Below, one piece after another: positions 42,301-56,345 of a stretch of 64,000 bases of DNA. Where the stretch lies: contig NC_060209.1 of assembly GCF_021130785.1 (NCBI RefSeq), forward strand, positions 21,785,501 through 21,849,500, given 5' to 3'. Each line of letters opens with the position of its first letter. The stretch's first letter is position 1. Below the pieces are notes generated by a model. The model saw nothing but the letters and a program-made list of their open reading frames with translations. It ran no database searches and was not told the DNA's origin. The translations under genes and the position numbers were made by a program. This DNA comes from Homalodisca vitripennis (lineage: Eukaryota > Arthropoda > Insecta > Hemiptera > Cicadellidae).

Positions 42301-43719
42301 GGATTGTTTCATGAAAAAGAAGAATTGTAACGGGCGTTTTCAACGTTATATACATAGTGCATATGCGTGCTTACAACTTAATAAAAATAATGAAGGGGCG
42401 CATAAACTTACGTTATAATTAATTAATACAACTATATTTTTGCTGAGTTAAACTGATAAAGAAAATTTAATTCTATATTTAAAAAAAACTAAATATATCA
42501 TCAGAAATATGATACAAAAAGATCAATCCATTACTAAAGTATTAGTTTCCTCACGACGTTTTCAAAATTATAGAATGTTCTCTTTTCATAAATAATTAAA
42601 AAAACTTTAAAAAAAATTGTAGTTGTAATATTTTTACCTTGTTACACATTTATTCGTGCTATTTCACTAAATTATACTGGAAATAATTAATGTAATGATG
42701 TTTACTTTTGTACAAATTTGAAACATTCGACGTTTCTTAGACTAACTTGTGGTTAGATTTCAAAATTGAATTACCCTTAAAGATATGTTATAACAGAAGT
42801 TTTAGTACGCTTGTACTAAAAATTAAAAATACGTTTTTGGTGATGTAGTGTTTTTTATAATAATTCCAGCCCCTACAGAATTCCTCTAGCGCTTGGAAAA
42901 TTAATATTCAATATGAAAGATAATAATAATCTTCATAATACATTATTCGATGTACTTAATGATTTACAAATGTATTAATCTTCTTAATAGTCCTATATGC
43001 ACGCACTACGAGCCCAGGTCCCTGACAGCATTGTGGGCCAACGCTGACACCGACACCGACTGGCAACCCTCATTTATTATCGTCAGGTGTCAGACTCAGG
43101 AAAAGAATTTAATCGCCTCATTCCTCTGAACTGTTATTAAGCTTCAGATCATAAATAACATAAAAATTCCCAGTCGAGTCAATACAAACGTATTCCTTTC
43201 TTCTTGTTACAATACGGAGTTGAAAAAGGACTATCTTATCCGTTTAAAAATCATATGTTCAAAACAGCTTTAACTTGATGTTACAAAAATAGGAATTTCT
43301 TACCTCAAATTCAAACTTCTAAGATAAACAAAAACAAATTTTAACCAATTGTGAACTTTTATTTTCAAAATGTTAATTAGATTTCGTTTTCAATACGGTA
43401 TACATGGTAGTGTACTTGTAAGAAATCTTAGTGCTATTTAAACACTTTTTAAAATCATTCAGCAATTTCTCTGATTAAAACTGGTTAAAAACATAAAATA
43501 GGATTTGACTATCCAACCCCTAGAAATCTTTATAGCTATCAGTAAAACGTATTGACAAATTAGAGATTTTGCTGACGTCTAGTTAGTCTGAAATATGCCT
43601 TGGCGGGATAATCGTCTTCAATTCGCTTTTTTAATCAAACAACAGTTCATAATTTAAGATTCTAAATAGTTTTTGTTTTAGGTGGCCAATTTAATATTTC
43701 CAATGTAAGTTCTACGAAA
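39336..43719. other. AT-rich DNA without recognisable features
   Basis: Open frames such as 40510-40743 and 41504-41719 are short and motif-free. No RNA gene, transposon end or repeat array is recognised here. Confidence 0.5.
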
Positions 43720-45345
43720 AAGTCAGTTCTGCCGCAGTCAACTTGTTAAACTCTGGCACAGCAACTGCCTAGGTGAAATGTAATACGTAGTTAATCCTTC
43801 ATTGCTGTTCTATAGTAAATGATCGTGACAAGCCGTTCTGAGAATGACGCACTAAACCGTCTGCCGCAGTCAACTTGTTAAACTCTGGTACAGCAACTGT
43901 CTAGGTGAAATGCAATACGTAGTTAATCCTTCATTGCTGTTCTATAGTAAAGGATCTTGACAAGCCGTTCTGAGAATGACGCACTAACCTGTCTGCCGCA
44001 GTCAACTTGTTAAACTCTGGTACAGCAATTGTCTAGGTGAAATGCAATACGAAGTTTATCCTTCATTGCTGTTCTATAGTAAAGGATCTTGACAAGCCGT
44101 TCTGAGAATGACGCACTAACCCGTCTGCCGCAGTCAACTTGTTAAACGCTGGTACAGCAACTGTCTAGGTGAAATGCAATACGTAGTTTATCCTTCATTG
44201 CTGTTCTATAGTAAAGGATCTTGACAAGCCGTTCTGAGAATGACACACTAACCTGTCTGCCGCAGTCAACTTGTTAAACTCTGGTACAGCAACTGTCTAG
44301 GTGAAATGCAATACGTAGTTAATCCTTCATTGCTGTTCTATAGTAAAGGATCTTGACAAGCCGTTCTGAGAATGACGCACTAACCTGTCTGCCGCAGTCA
44401 ACTTGTTAAACTCTGGTACAGCAATTGTCTAGGTGAAATGCAATACGAAGTTTATCCTTCATTGCTGTTCTTTAGTAAAGGATCTTGACAAGCCGTTCTG
44501 AGAATGACGCACTAACCCGTCTGCCGCAGTCAACTTGTTAAACGCTGGTACAGCAACTGTCTAGGTGAAATGCAATACGTAGTTTATCCTTCATTGCTGT
44601 TCTATAGTAAAGGATCTTGACAAGCCGTTCTGAGAATGACACACTAACCTGTCTGCCGCAGTCAACTTGTTAAACTCTGGTATAGCAACTGTCTAGGTAA
44701 AATGCAATACGTAGTTTATCCTTCATTGCTGTTCTATAGTAAAGGATCTTGACAAGCCGTTCTGAGAATGACACACTAACCTGTCTGCCGCAGTCAACTT
44801 GTTAAACTCTGGTATAGCAACTGTCTAGGTAAAATGCAATACGTAGTTTATCCTTCATTACTGTTCTATAGTAAATGATCTTGACAAGCCGTTCTGAGAA
44901 TGACGCACTAACCTGTCTGCCGCAGTCAACTTGTTAAACTCTGGTACAGCAACTGTCTAGGTAAAATGCAATACGTAGTTTATCCTTCATTACTGTTCTA
45001 TAGTAAATGATCTTGACAAGCCGATCTAAGAATGGCGCACTAACCCGTCTGCCGCAGTCAACTTGTTAAACTCTGGTACAGCAACTGTCTAGGTAAAATG
45101 CAATACGTAGTTTATCCTTCATTACTTTTCTATAGTAAATGATCTTGACAAGCCGATCTGAGAATGGCGCACTAACCCGTCTGCCGCAGTCAACTTGTTA
45201 AACGCTGGTACAGCAACTGTCGAGGCGAAATTGCAGTACGTAGTTAATCCGTCATTGCTGTTCTATAGTAAATGATCTTGACAAGCCGTTCTGAGAATCT
45301 CTCTGCCGCAGTCAACTTGTTAAACTCTGGTACAGTGACTGTCTA
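43720..45345. repeat. 132-bp satellite, about 12 monomers, with three-monomer higher-order unit
   Basis: Monomers start CTGCCGCAGTCAACTTG at 43729, 43861, 43993, 44125, 44257, 44389, 44521, 44653, 44785, 44917, 45049 and 45181, exactly 132 bp apart. A last, degraded monomer is at 45303. Variants (CAGCAATTG/ATACGAAG; TTAAACGCTGG; GACACACTAAC) recur in the same order at 43993-44388 and 44389-44784, indicating a 396-bp higher-order repeat. Confidence 0.95.
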
Positions 45346-46471
45346 GTTTTAATGGAATAATTAATATTTCACTGCCAATCTATAGTGAATGATACTGACT
45401 AATCATAGAGTGTGAAATACTAACGCATCCATCACAGTGTATGAAGTTTGTAGCTGTGAATTGCATTGAAACATGGTTTAATAATAGGTATTTTGAGTTG
45501 GGTTGTCAGCCTGTTCTTCACGTAGTAGAAGTTTATACTTTTTGACTATGGTTTGAGTTCATAATGCAGTAGATAAAGGTTGATGTATATCTTGACATCT
45601 GTACTGGATTATTATAAGATACGGACCTTTTAAGTTAATAAAAATAACCTTTGAATAGTGAAGTTATGGCATTTACCAAAACATAACTGGATGTCAGCAA
45701 AGACCAAAGTATATAAGACTCGGCCTCCATTTAAAGTTGTAATAATTAACTTTTAATGAAACTTCTAAGAGATAATAGAACTTCTTTAATGGCAAGGCCA
45801 TGCCTCATTCATGTATACAGACCTCATCACATATACTGATCATTTCTTTTAGTATATGAGCATTTCATGTTGATAACTGTAACTACATTTGACTGCAGCA
45901 AGCACCTGTGCAACTATTAAAATACAACTTTTGAAAAATGCAACCGATACTATTAAACAGAATAATTTATATTGAGAATATTCATGCCAGTATGACATTG
46001 TGTGGGAAGAATGAATGCTATAAAACCCCTCTTATTTACCGGACAAAACCTGATTTGCTGCAGTACACTGAATATTGAAATTAGTTTCCAATGAAGTTTA
46101 CCTAATGTTTCGTACTGGCAAAACCCAAGAACCCTCAATAACAATTCACCTGTCACATCTGTTCCAGCAGACAACGTTTTTGTTATTGACAAAAAAACGA
46201 TGTAATTTCGAGCAATGTAGTAAATACAATACAGGGAATTCGAAATGTACCAATTCATATAAGCTGTAGGGATTTCGCCTTCAATTGCCCAAAGAGTATC
46301 AATGCTTTTTTGAATACTAGTGCATTGTGAACCAATTGCTTGTACCTTGATATTCATTTTTATGATTAGTACAAAAATTAAGAGATTTCAATATAAGTGA
46401 ATTAAACTTTTACGAATATTTAATATTCATATTTAATAATTAACTAACAAAGACGGTTTTAAGTATAGAAC

Positions 46472-46514
<43 letters not shown>

Positions 46515-48907
46515 TATACTAGCTGAGTCTTAGCGAAGCCAATCACTCAAGGGTGGGGAATATTTTATTTCTATCTATCTGTATATCCACCCACAGGATA
46601 TATCTAAGACGACCAACAGACTTGCAGGTTGCATGCAGGTTCATTTCTCATAAAAAACTGAGTTCTATGACAGTTCATGTCATTCCATGGGATTTGGCTG
46701 AGTGTTAGCGGAAACTTTTACATTTTTCTTCTGGGTAATCATGAAGGTAACGCAGAATAAATCAATTTGTAAAGAAACTCCATATAAACAAATGAAATGT
46801 TAACATGTCACACATGTAGCTTAACAACTCCACCACATACTTCAAAATATTTTGGCGATTTAGTGTTTAGCAAAGAGTAAAATATTTACAGTCTAGAATT
46901 TTACTATCTGAACACTAACTATTATTAGTATTATTTATATGGAAAACTAACTTAATTAACAAAACTTTGAATGTAACCTCTAACAAGACATCTTAAGAAA
47001 GAGCTTATTTGTACAATTCATATTCATATTTAATACTTCATTTCAACACATTTATATATTTTTACTAGATGTATAAGTCATCAAATCGTTCAAGAGGACC
47101 TTAGCGTGATAAAAATGAAAGCTAATCACTTAATTCGTTTTATTAGCAACATCTTCACGCTCATTTGTATATGCATGGATTATGGGTAATTGCCCTTTCC
47201 TACAAAAAACAATTGTCTATAACCGATAGAAAACAATTTTTAGTTTGTTCTCTCTCGATATATTTTGGTGTATAAAAAGAAGAGTATTCCTGTTTTAAAA
47301 AGTTGCATAGTAGACATTTACAGTAGCACCAGATACACGGGGGGTGCTGCTTTATAGTATCAGTACACTACTACGACTACAGTATAATTGTTTTCCTGAA
47401 AGTACTGGTTTATTTTTATTTTTGGCACTCCTTCACCGTGAACTATAGTAGATAACAATAGAAAATTTTGTTATACAATACTAAGTACATTGCTTTAACA
47501 TCAGAAATTTCCAAAAAGATAAAAAAATATCATTTACTGTTTTGAAACTTTTAAAAATGACGTAGAAACTTTTAACTTAAACAACGTTTGATGGATTTTA
47601 CATATAAAAATACAAATAATAAGTAAGAAAAGTACAATATTTAAACACATTTTAAATGGCACCACAAATGAAGGAGCCATTAAAAATGCCAGATAAATGC
47701 TAGGGTCCCCAAAGAGATCGAGAACAACGTAATTTTTAAAGTTTGTAATTAATCAAATAAGCACGTATTAAACCACTTTTCATTTTTATTCTACTGTTTT
47801 CCCTGTTGGACTTCACAAGTTCAGTTTGGACAAAGAAAATTTAAATCTGCAAGTCTACAATAATTTAAAATTAGGAACATCTAGTTAAGATCAACCTCAC
47901 ATATTAATAGATTGTTACTTTAAATACATTTTTAACAAGGCACGTGTGTCGGTGCGAGCAGGTGTTACTTGAAGTTCTACAACAAGGTGAGATGAAGTTT
48001 CAACCGAAGTAGGCTCTAGAGACTCGTCTTCTCATGTCGTTCCTTCAGCTGAACCCGTCAATACCATTATATCATTTCGCCTTACACACACGTTCCAAAA
48101 TTAATAATTCTTATTTTTTATTTCCTTGGTCAAAACATAAGTTTATAATACAACGTAGTAATCCGGTCTGCCATATTTATAAACTAATGAACCATTCATT
48201 ATAAGTACATTCTCGCACGGTGTATACAATAAAAAAAATCATTCCTCGGAGTGAGTAAATAAACATTCGGGATTCTTGGAGTGGGTAAAGATTTCGGACA
48301 ATGCATATAATAAATAATAGTACATTTCTGAAATTTCTAGTAACACATGCATACGGCATTAATTAATGCTTGAATATGAAAACAACGTGAATGCACGACT
48401 GATTTTAGAACGCCGTTGGTGCACTTACGTGTAGTGAGTTCCCTGACACTCAGCCGTCCCATACACTGTTCAATTTCCTGATCCGTAATTGTCAAAGCTT
48501 GTCTCAAAATGCATGTCAGCGCGCTGATCCTTTGACCTTACAGCCTTGTTGTCACGGTCGTGTCGGACTTCACAGATTATATTCACCGAAAACCAATCTC
48601 TGTCTCTGCCTACGGCTATCACATTTATCTTGATACAGACACAGAACTTATCGTGTAGTTTAACAGTTTATCTTATCGTTTCATCACCTTTTTGGAACTC
48701 TCAGTAGGATAAAGTAGGCGTCCCCTTTCACTACGCAAAAAACGCATAAACGATTATTTCTTAAATCTGCAAAAACTCAACGAGTATTTCCCCTTTATAC
48801 CGGAACTACATAAGCTCAGCTATGGCTTACAGACTTTATCGTGTAGTCAAACAGTTTATTCGCTATGTTATTGTTTCATCGCCTTTTTGGATCTCTCTTC
48901 TATACCA
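45346..48907. other. Non-coding DNA with a (TA)n tract
   Basis: The last satellite monomer decays near 45345. A (TA)n tract occupies about 46476-46509, followed by a short ATACTAGCTGAGTCTTAGCG segment like those at ends of dispersed insect repeats. A 134-codon minus-strand frame (45953-46357) has no recognised domain and is antisense to another open frame; I do not call it a gene. Confidence 0.5.
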
Positions 48908-51900
48908 AATACGGAGTACCAAATACTGTCAAACGACTTTTATTTATATGAATTAAATTTGTATAAATGGCAAATTTAGTGTGGGAAAACGGTAACTTAA
49001 TCTCATATGGCTGTCACAAATTATAGTAATGTTTTGGAACTGGTTAGTATTAACGTAAATATACTTTCGAATCATAGAGATGGAGACGCAGCAGGCATCT
49101 AGTAATATATAATGGTAGCAATAGAATAAGAATAAATAAAAAATGTCTTAACCAAGAACTGAAAGATTTGCAACAGTTATTTGAAACTAGGAATATTACA
49201 TATGCTGCTATTTTTTTACATTAAAATGTACTCAGTTCAGAACCATTCCCGATGGGAAATATGGTAATGCCCCACCCCTGCCAATACATTAGTAACGACA
49301 AAGAGTGAAGCATCTGGAGATGGAACGAAAAACTTACGTGACTTTGACCGCACCTCTGACAAAATAACGCGTACAAAATAGCTAATATTTAGGAAATGTT
49401 TGAGTCCCATTGACGTCATGCTGATGGAAGTCGGGTTGCTGAAGAGCCGTACTTCTAGGTATGTCAAGGTATAAAAGGAGTGTAAAGTTCGAAACATAAT
49501 TTAAATATAATAAATTAAAATTCTGTTAAATCGTACATCAGCCAAGTTTAAAATCTATGCAATCAATATGAAACCCTAATTAACTTTTAAACATTTTATT
49601 TCTTTATCGAGACTTTCAAATATTCTTCACAACAACTGGTGGAAAATTTGTTGCATATGATTTTTATTAGTTTATTATAATTATTATTGTCACCTCTTGA
49701 CCATGAAAGTTAAAAAAAATTCCATAATATACGTAAAACATAACTAATTTTCTTTCAAAAATATCATACGACTTCATCGTGTACATCATAAGTGCTTTCA
49801 CTAAGAAAACTTAGAACTTGGCTTTTGGGTTACTTAACATTGATGTAAAATAGAAATTGTAGTACTGAAATCGTATGAGATATTCAATTAAATATTTGTT
49901 TCGTTGCAGAGAAAATTTGGGATGAAGCCGTATGTGCTTGTATACGTATATTTAATTTCAAAAATATTTTGATGTAGCACGAACATGTACACTTCACGAA
50001 CAGAACTCTGGTTTTAGTCTAGTATAAACTTGAATATAGTATAAATAGTATATATTGTATGGTATATAGTTGAAACGAGGAATAAACATGCAGGTACTGT
50101 AGAGATTTAGTGGATTCAGTATATGAAAATACATCGCGACTATCGCCAAGTAATGGACATAAAACGATTAAAAAATGTACGTAAAAGGTGACACAATATA
50201 TATCAAGAATACAGAATAAAGAAGAAATAAGCAATGATACACGAAGGAGAAAGAAGAAAAAGACAAGAAGGAGTTACCTCTGCTGCAGTTTTGAAACTGA
50301 TGCCAACTTTTCTTGCAGTGATTTTCAGACATCCGTGCGAAACATGGTAGATTATTTTTGATGTTATTTTTTGCTCCATAGAATCAATTATGTAAGTATA
50401 TTTAACTCAAGTATATTTATCTATTATTAATTACTAATAGTATTTATAAGTACAGTCAGTCGTAGAAGTATTGCTCAAGCGCTATTATTAAACTTCAAAT
50501 GAAAAAAACTTTTGTTAGGGTCTGTAATGAAAATCATAGAAAAATGGTGTGCGTAGGTCTTAAGGGAAGCTGAAAGCAATATGTAATGTTAAAAAACCAA
50601 AATTATGACATTTTATTACACCTTATACATACGACAAAAATAATATTGAGTTTTTGGCACCAGCATGCTTAGGTACAAATTCCTTTTAAAATAGGTACCA
50701 GCTGTTCTATACTACCGTTTTGAAACTTTCAAAAAACGTCCCCTACTGTTAAAAAATGGGGTATATGTTGAAAAGAATTATACAACTCAATTGGTTTGGC
50801 TACTATAGATACTGCAACGGTGCTCTGAAACACCCTGTGTATTATCAACGACTAAAAACCAAATATCGTAAGAATACATACAATGGAAGTCCTGGATTAT
50901 TATCGTTAATGATTTTTTTCCTTAATCCTTTGTTGGGGTTGCAGAAAATGTATTCCCGGTCAATTACTGAGCAGCTTACTTTCTCTATATTGTCCGGGTA
51001 CATTTCCAATATCCATGTTCATTGCCCATATCTAGTTCCAAATGGATATTGCATCTCGTATTGGTACAATATTGTAGTGCTGAATATTTGTATAATTAAA
51101 TAAATAATAGTTTTTGTAGATTTACAATAAACACCATATATTTTTAAATATTTAAATTTATAAATCTATTTTTTTTTAAAGCTGAGAAAGGAAACAAGAT
51201 TTTGAGATCAAATAGCCTACTTATGAGATTTTTTACTACTGAATTGTTTTTATCGGTGAACAATTAATGCAATACAAGTTTTGAAAATACAATCAAAAGA
51301 TATTCCCACACCATATAACCCAACGTAAAAATATTTTACATGGAGAGCAAATAATCACAGAGGAAGTTACAGTATCTTGGAGGAAACAAGTAGAATGTGG
51401 CCAGTGAAATATGACATCATAATCTAGTGTGCGTGGTTTGCCGACGACATTAATTATGAATTGCTGACTTCACGCAAGGTTCATTCCAGTATTATACAGT
51501 CATTACATACACTGTAGTGTTCTTAATTATCCAGCACATCCACACATGTAATGACTAATAATTACCCATTATGAGCAAATTTTGGTTTGCAACACGCTTG
51601 GCAGATAGGGATTCTACGGATCCTTCCATTTTTCTTGCAAAAAACTGGTATGCCGGTATAAACATTGATTTTTGTGAACTACTAGCAGTCACCCTGGCCT
51701 CACACCCAATTAACTGGCTTTAATACAATTACCGTACATTTAATGTAGTTGATTTTGTAACATCAGAGTATAACATCACACGTACCTTCTAACTGAGCGG
51801 TTGCGCGATGTTTTGAAACTTTTTTTGCTTGACTTGGACTGTAAACACACTAACTGTAGTAATTGGATCGTCGAACACGGCCATCGGAAACGTCATCACA

Positions 51901-52646
51901 TCACTGAAAGCGACTGGCTCTGTGTTGAACTTTTCAATGTCTAACAGTTCCACATGTTCTGATCCAGAATATAAATGATAGTAGTCTAATTCGTGAGAGG
52001 TAAAAGAATAATTCTTTTACAATTTATAATGTAGAAAAGTTATGATCAAAGGCACTCAAACGAATTGCCTCATTCAAAAAGTAAAGGAAACATACAAGAC
52101 CCCGAATATTCTGCCGGCTGGTTGAAGATAAAAGGGCCACATTATTTAGAAGTTTAATTATATAAACTCAAACTCCATCTTGTTCTGGTGCATGTTTAAG
52201 TCATTGTAATAAAAATACGTCTTCGCTAACACCTACAAAGCTAAACACAACTGTTTAACAAGCGGGCGTAAATTGTGTATTTCGTACTTAACTCTTGTGC
52301 GATTACTGTTCGAGACATAGGTTAATAAAAGATATAGTGTACAGTTGAGTATTACGGTCCACCTTTTATTGGAGCTTTGTGACATAAACACATATTACAG
52401 ATAACAGTTACCCGCGGCCTCACACACAGTTTAATTCTGAAAGACAAGGAAACATGAGCATTTATTTTTGAATGGCGATACAAACACAATCCTGAGATAC
52501 GCCCCTGAAAGATATTCCCAATATCTTGATCCATTTTATGCCTGTGAGCAGGGCCTCGTCCGTCATCACATCAAGTAAAACCCATACAAAGACAAAGTCC
52601 AGTAACCTCAATTGTCCTGACACCTGTCGTTGAGGAAGAGATGGAT
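48908..52646. other. Duplicated non-coding sequence, no gene seen
   Basis: Counterpart of 2826-6845. Frames such as 50756-51103 are longer than in copy 1 because of indels, but have no recognisable motif. Confidence 0.5.
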
Positions 52647-54187
52647 AGAATAATTCAGCAGCTTCTATCGAAAAGGTCCAATTATACTAATTTAATGTCA
52701 ATGTGGCTCATCAAGCAATGATCTAAACATATTGTAAGGCCTTTGAATGTATTAGTTAATCTGTCATTTCGCACAGGAGTTTTCCTCTCGCTCCTAAAAA
52801 TCTCAAATGTAATCCAAATTTTCAAAACAGACGATCCCACACTCATCAATAGCTATCGGCCTGTTTCGAGTTTGCCTGTAATAAGCAAAATATTCAAAAA
52901 GCTTTTTTATTACGAATGCTTCAGTGTCTTAACAAATACTATTAGCTCTCAAATGAAAAATTTGGATTTAGAAAGGGCAAATCATCGATAGACGCAGTTG
53001 TGAGTCTTGTTGAGACGATTGTAAAGGGGTTAGAGAGTCGAAATCACACGTTAAGTGTGTTTCTCGATCTATCTAAAGCATTCGATTGTGTTGACCATCT
53101 TACGCTGCTTGACAAATTGGGGTCCCATGGCATCCGAGGCGTGCCTCTCTTGTGGCTTAGTTCATTTTTAAGCACATATCTCAAGTTGTACAAATTTCAA
53201 ACCATGTTTCTAATTCAATGAAAATTATTTATGGAGTCCCTCAAGGATCAATTCCGAGCCCTATTCTGTTTCCTGCTCTATGTCAATGACATAGCATCAT
53301 TATTACCACAAGGAAGAATCGTGCAGTATGCGGATGATACGACTCTCTGCTTTAATGAAACAAAAAAATCAGTTTTAGAACAAAATACCTTTTTTTGCAG
53401 TAAACAGTTGTGTGCAACATTTTCACAGCCTCAATCTAAAAAAATTCTTCAGAATACAATATTCTAAATTTTTCTTTGCGCTCTACAGACTGCGAATATA
53501 TCCCGGCCAACGTGGACTCAACGTGTAATGAGTCCATATTAGAAAAGGTCTGTTCCTCGAAATTCCTTGGAATTTACCTTGATCAAGGTTTGGCATGGAA
53601 TTTTCATATCGATTACGTTTGCTCGAAATTAGCCTCAGTCATTTATGTGCTGATATCTCTAGCTAAATACTGCCCTATGCAGGTTATGATGACGGCCTAT
53701 TATGGCTTGATCTATCTCACCTATGGACTAGTGCTTTCGGGTGCATGTGCAAGTAACCAATTTTTAAGAGCGTTCTAGCTTCATAAACGAGCGATACGCA
53801 TCATTGCAAAATTAAAATTAAGAGAGTCGTGCAGGCCAGTTTTCAAAACTGTTGACTCTGCCAAGTCTCTACATTTTAGAAACAACGTCATGTTGTATGC
53901 TTAAATGCACCTTCGCCAACGTATGGGATGTTCACTCGTACGAGACAAGAGGCAGAGAAAACTACCGAACCAGGAGAGATAGGACGGTTGTTCATGAACG
54001 TTTGCTATCACAGGCAGGAATTCATCTCATCAACATCTTGCCAAATGAAATTAAAAATTCGCCTACGCATAAAGCATTTAAAACTAGTTTGAAACCCTGT
54101 TTAATGTCCAACGCTTTTTGTAGCGTGAACGAGTTTATGGCGTATAATTGGGAGACCGCACAATCAGAAGACCTATTCTCGAATTGA
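52647..54187 (+). pseudogene. Non-LTR retrotransposon reverse transcriptase, Jockey-like relic (copy 2)
   Basis: Same order of motifs as copy 1: [12 protein letters not shown] near 53065, QYADDTTL near 53323, FLGIYLDQGL near 53571. The same main frame breaks are present. One extra T near 53270 (CTGTTTCCTG against CTGTTCCTG) adds a copy-specific shift, which is why the PQGS block is out of frame here. Not functional. Confidence 0.85.
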
Positions 54188-55741
54188 GGTGGATAAAAAA
54201 TTGGCGATGAATGGAGCAGAGTGAGTGTCAAAAGGTATGTATGAAGATTTCGATGTAGCATTTGTGTCATAATTATTAGATACTTGACGTTTGCTATACA
54301 AATGTAATTTTTGTCTCCGCAATAAATACTTGATTATTGTCTATTGACTATTTTGATCTAATTTTACAGATGGAGTACCTGAAATTGGAGAGTGAAACTG
54401 TTTTTTATAAGTATCTCTGAAATTTCTCCAATATTTCATCATTTATGAACGATTTCAGAAAGAACTGAACCGAGATTTAGTCAAGTGCAGGGAATCCAAA
54501 GTATAAAGTGAGACTAAATTTAATAAACACACTACAAAGTCGCATTTAACATCCAAACAAAGAAAAATGTCTACACATAACATGATATTAGTAAAGTGAA
54601 CTGACTTTGACAGATCAATTACAGCAAAAATTTACTAACACCTGATTAAATATGTATAGATAATAATACTTAATATTCACGACTTCGACATAAGCTTACA
54701 AACACTTTTACTGCCTGATAATTAAGCCAAAAAGAAGACTTTAGGGATAGTGGGGTGTAGTGCGGAGGGATTTTCGATACCTTAAGGGGATTTAATAATA
54801 GGGATTCGGAACCCTAAGAGGACCAATGTAAAATTTCAGTATAACTGGTGCATTAGTTTTAACGTGATTAAATAATAAACTCAGAGAGAGACACCATAAA
54901 ATTGTCATTATAACAGTATAGTCATGACTTTATAGCACGTATTGGTAGAATACTTGTGTAATGTAATGTAAAGTTAAAAATAAACAACGTGGCTGGCTAG
55001 CGTCAAACAACACACTCTACCAACCTAACCGATGTGAAATTCCCATCTCACCAGCCACATGGCCGGTTGCATCAACTGCTGTACAATTGTGTGTTTCAAA
55101 GACCTTGAATAACAGAATAGCAATTAATTGCTATCAGCCGAATAAATAACATCGGTTCGTGCTTGCTAACCACGTTAAATACATCGTAGTCATTTAACAA
55201 AATCATTAGTTCCATTTAGTTCCAACTAAATTTATATAATTACAGCGTGTCAACACCTAACCGGATAATTCGAATGTCCGGATAACCTAAGGTCTACTGT
55301 GAACGTTGAAAAATAGTTCGTAGAATATTGAAATAATATAAATAGACTTAAATTGCACATGCTAATATTGATTAGCACAACAAAGTGTTGGCTATTGGAA
55401 ATATGAATAATAATTAGGATGGTTACAGTTATGTATAGCCCGTAAGCGTTACTGTAAACATATGTATTGCTATACGATCTTAAATCCAATATTCCTTCAT
55501 ATGGAAATTATTTTTGACTTCCCCCGATGGCACGTGGAAAGAACCGACTATATTTGATTTCAATCCTATTTAAAACTGTGAGATTTCTTATACGTTATAG
55601 GGACTTAAATATTAGACCTTTGTATTTTAAACATTTATTCGGTGCATATACTATGTTATTGAAAAAATTTATTTTTAATTTTTATTAATTACTCGCTTTA
55701 TTGTAAAATGAGCCGATTTAACTTCAGTCAAAAAGGCAATC
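54188..55741. other. Duplicated non-coding sequence after the LINE relic
   Basis: Counterpart of 8386-9949, including the AATAAA after the RT and the CCGGATAATTCG..CCGGATAAC segment at about 55261. No gene is seen. Confidence 0.45.
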
Positions 55742-56345
55742 TCAATAAAAAGAGTTTACCACTCTAAGTATCTAATATCTCTAAATAGTTTACCACTGTA
55801 TTTATCAAATATATCGAATGAGTTTTTTACAGTAAGTATCTAATATCTCGACAGAATTTATCACTGTAAGTATCTAATATCTCGACATAATTTATCACTG
55901 TAAGTATCTGATATCTCGACAGAATTTATCACTGTAAGTATTTAATATCTCAACAGATTTTATCACTGTAAGTATCTAATATCTCGACAGAGTTTATCAC
56001 TGTAAGTATCTAATATCTTAACAGAGTTTATCACTGTAAGTATCTAATATCTCGACAGAATTTATCACTGTTAAGTATCTAATATTTCGACAGAGTTTAT
56101 CACTGTAAGTATCTAATATCTCGAAAGAATTTATCACTGTTAAGTATATAATATCTTAACAGAGTTTATCACTGTAAGTATCTAATATCTCGACAGAATT
56201 TATCACTGTAAGTATCTGATATCTCGACAGAATTTATCACTGTAAGTATCCAATAACTCTACAGAATTTATAACTATAAGTATCTAATCTCGACAGAATT
56301 TATCACTGTAAATATCTAATATCTCGAAAGATTTTATCGTTTGAA
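55742..56345. repeat. 34/35-bp satellite in copy 2
   Basis: About 17 monomers of the same family as 9950-10445 and 12085-14475, mostly with the variant CTCGACAGAATTTATCACTG. No 280-bp higher-order unit is present, so that organisation arose or was lost after the duplication. Confidence 0.9.

Noticed and set aside
45953..46357. 134-codon minus-strand frame as a host gene
   Set aside because: No recognisable domain, an antisense frame is open too, no splice or promoter support.
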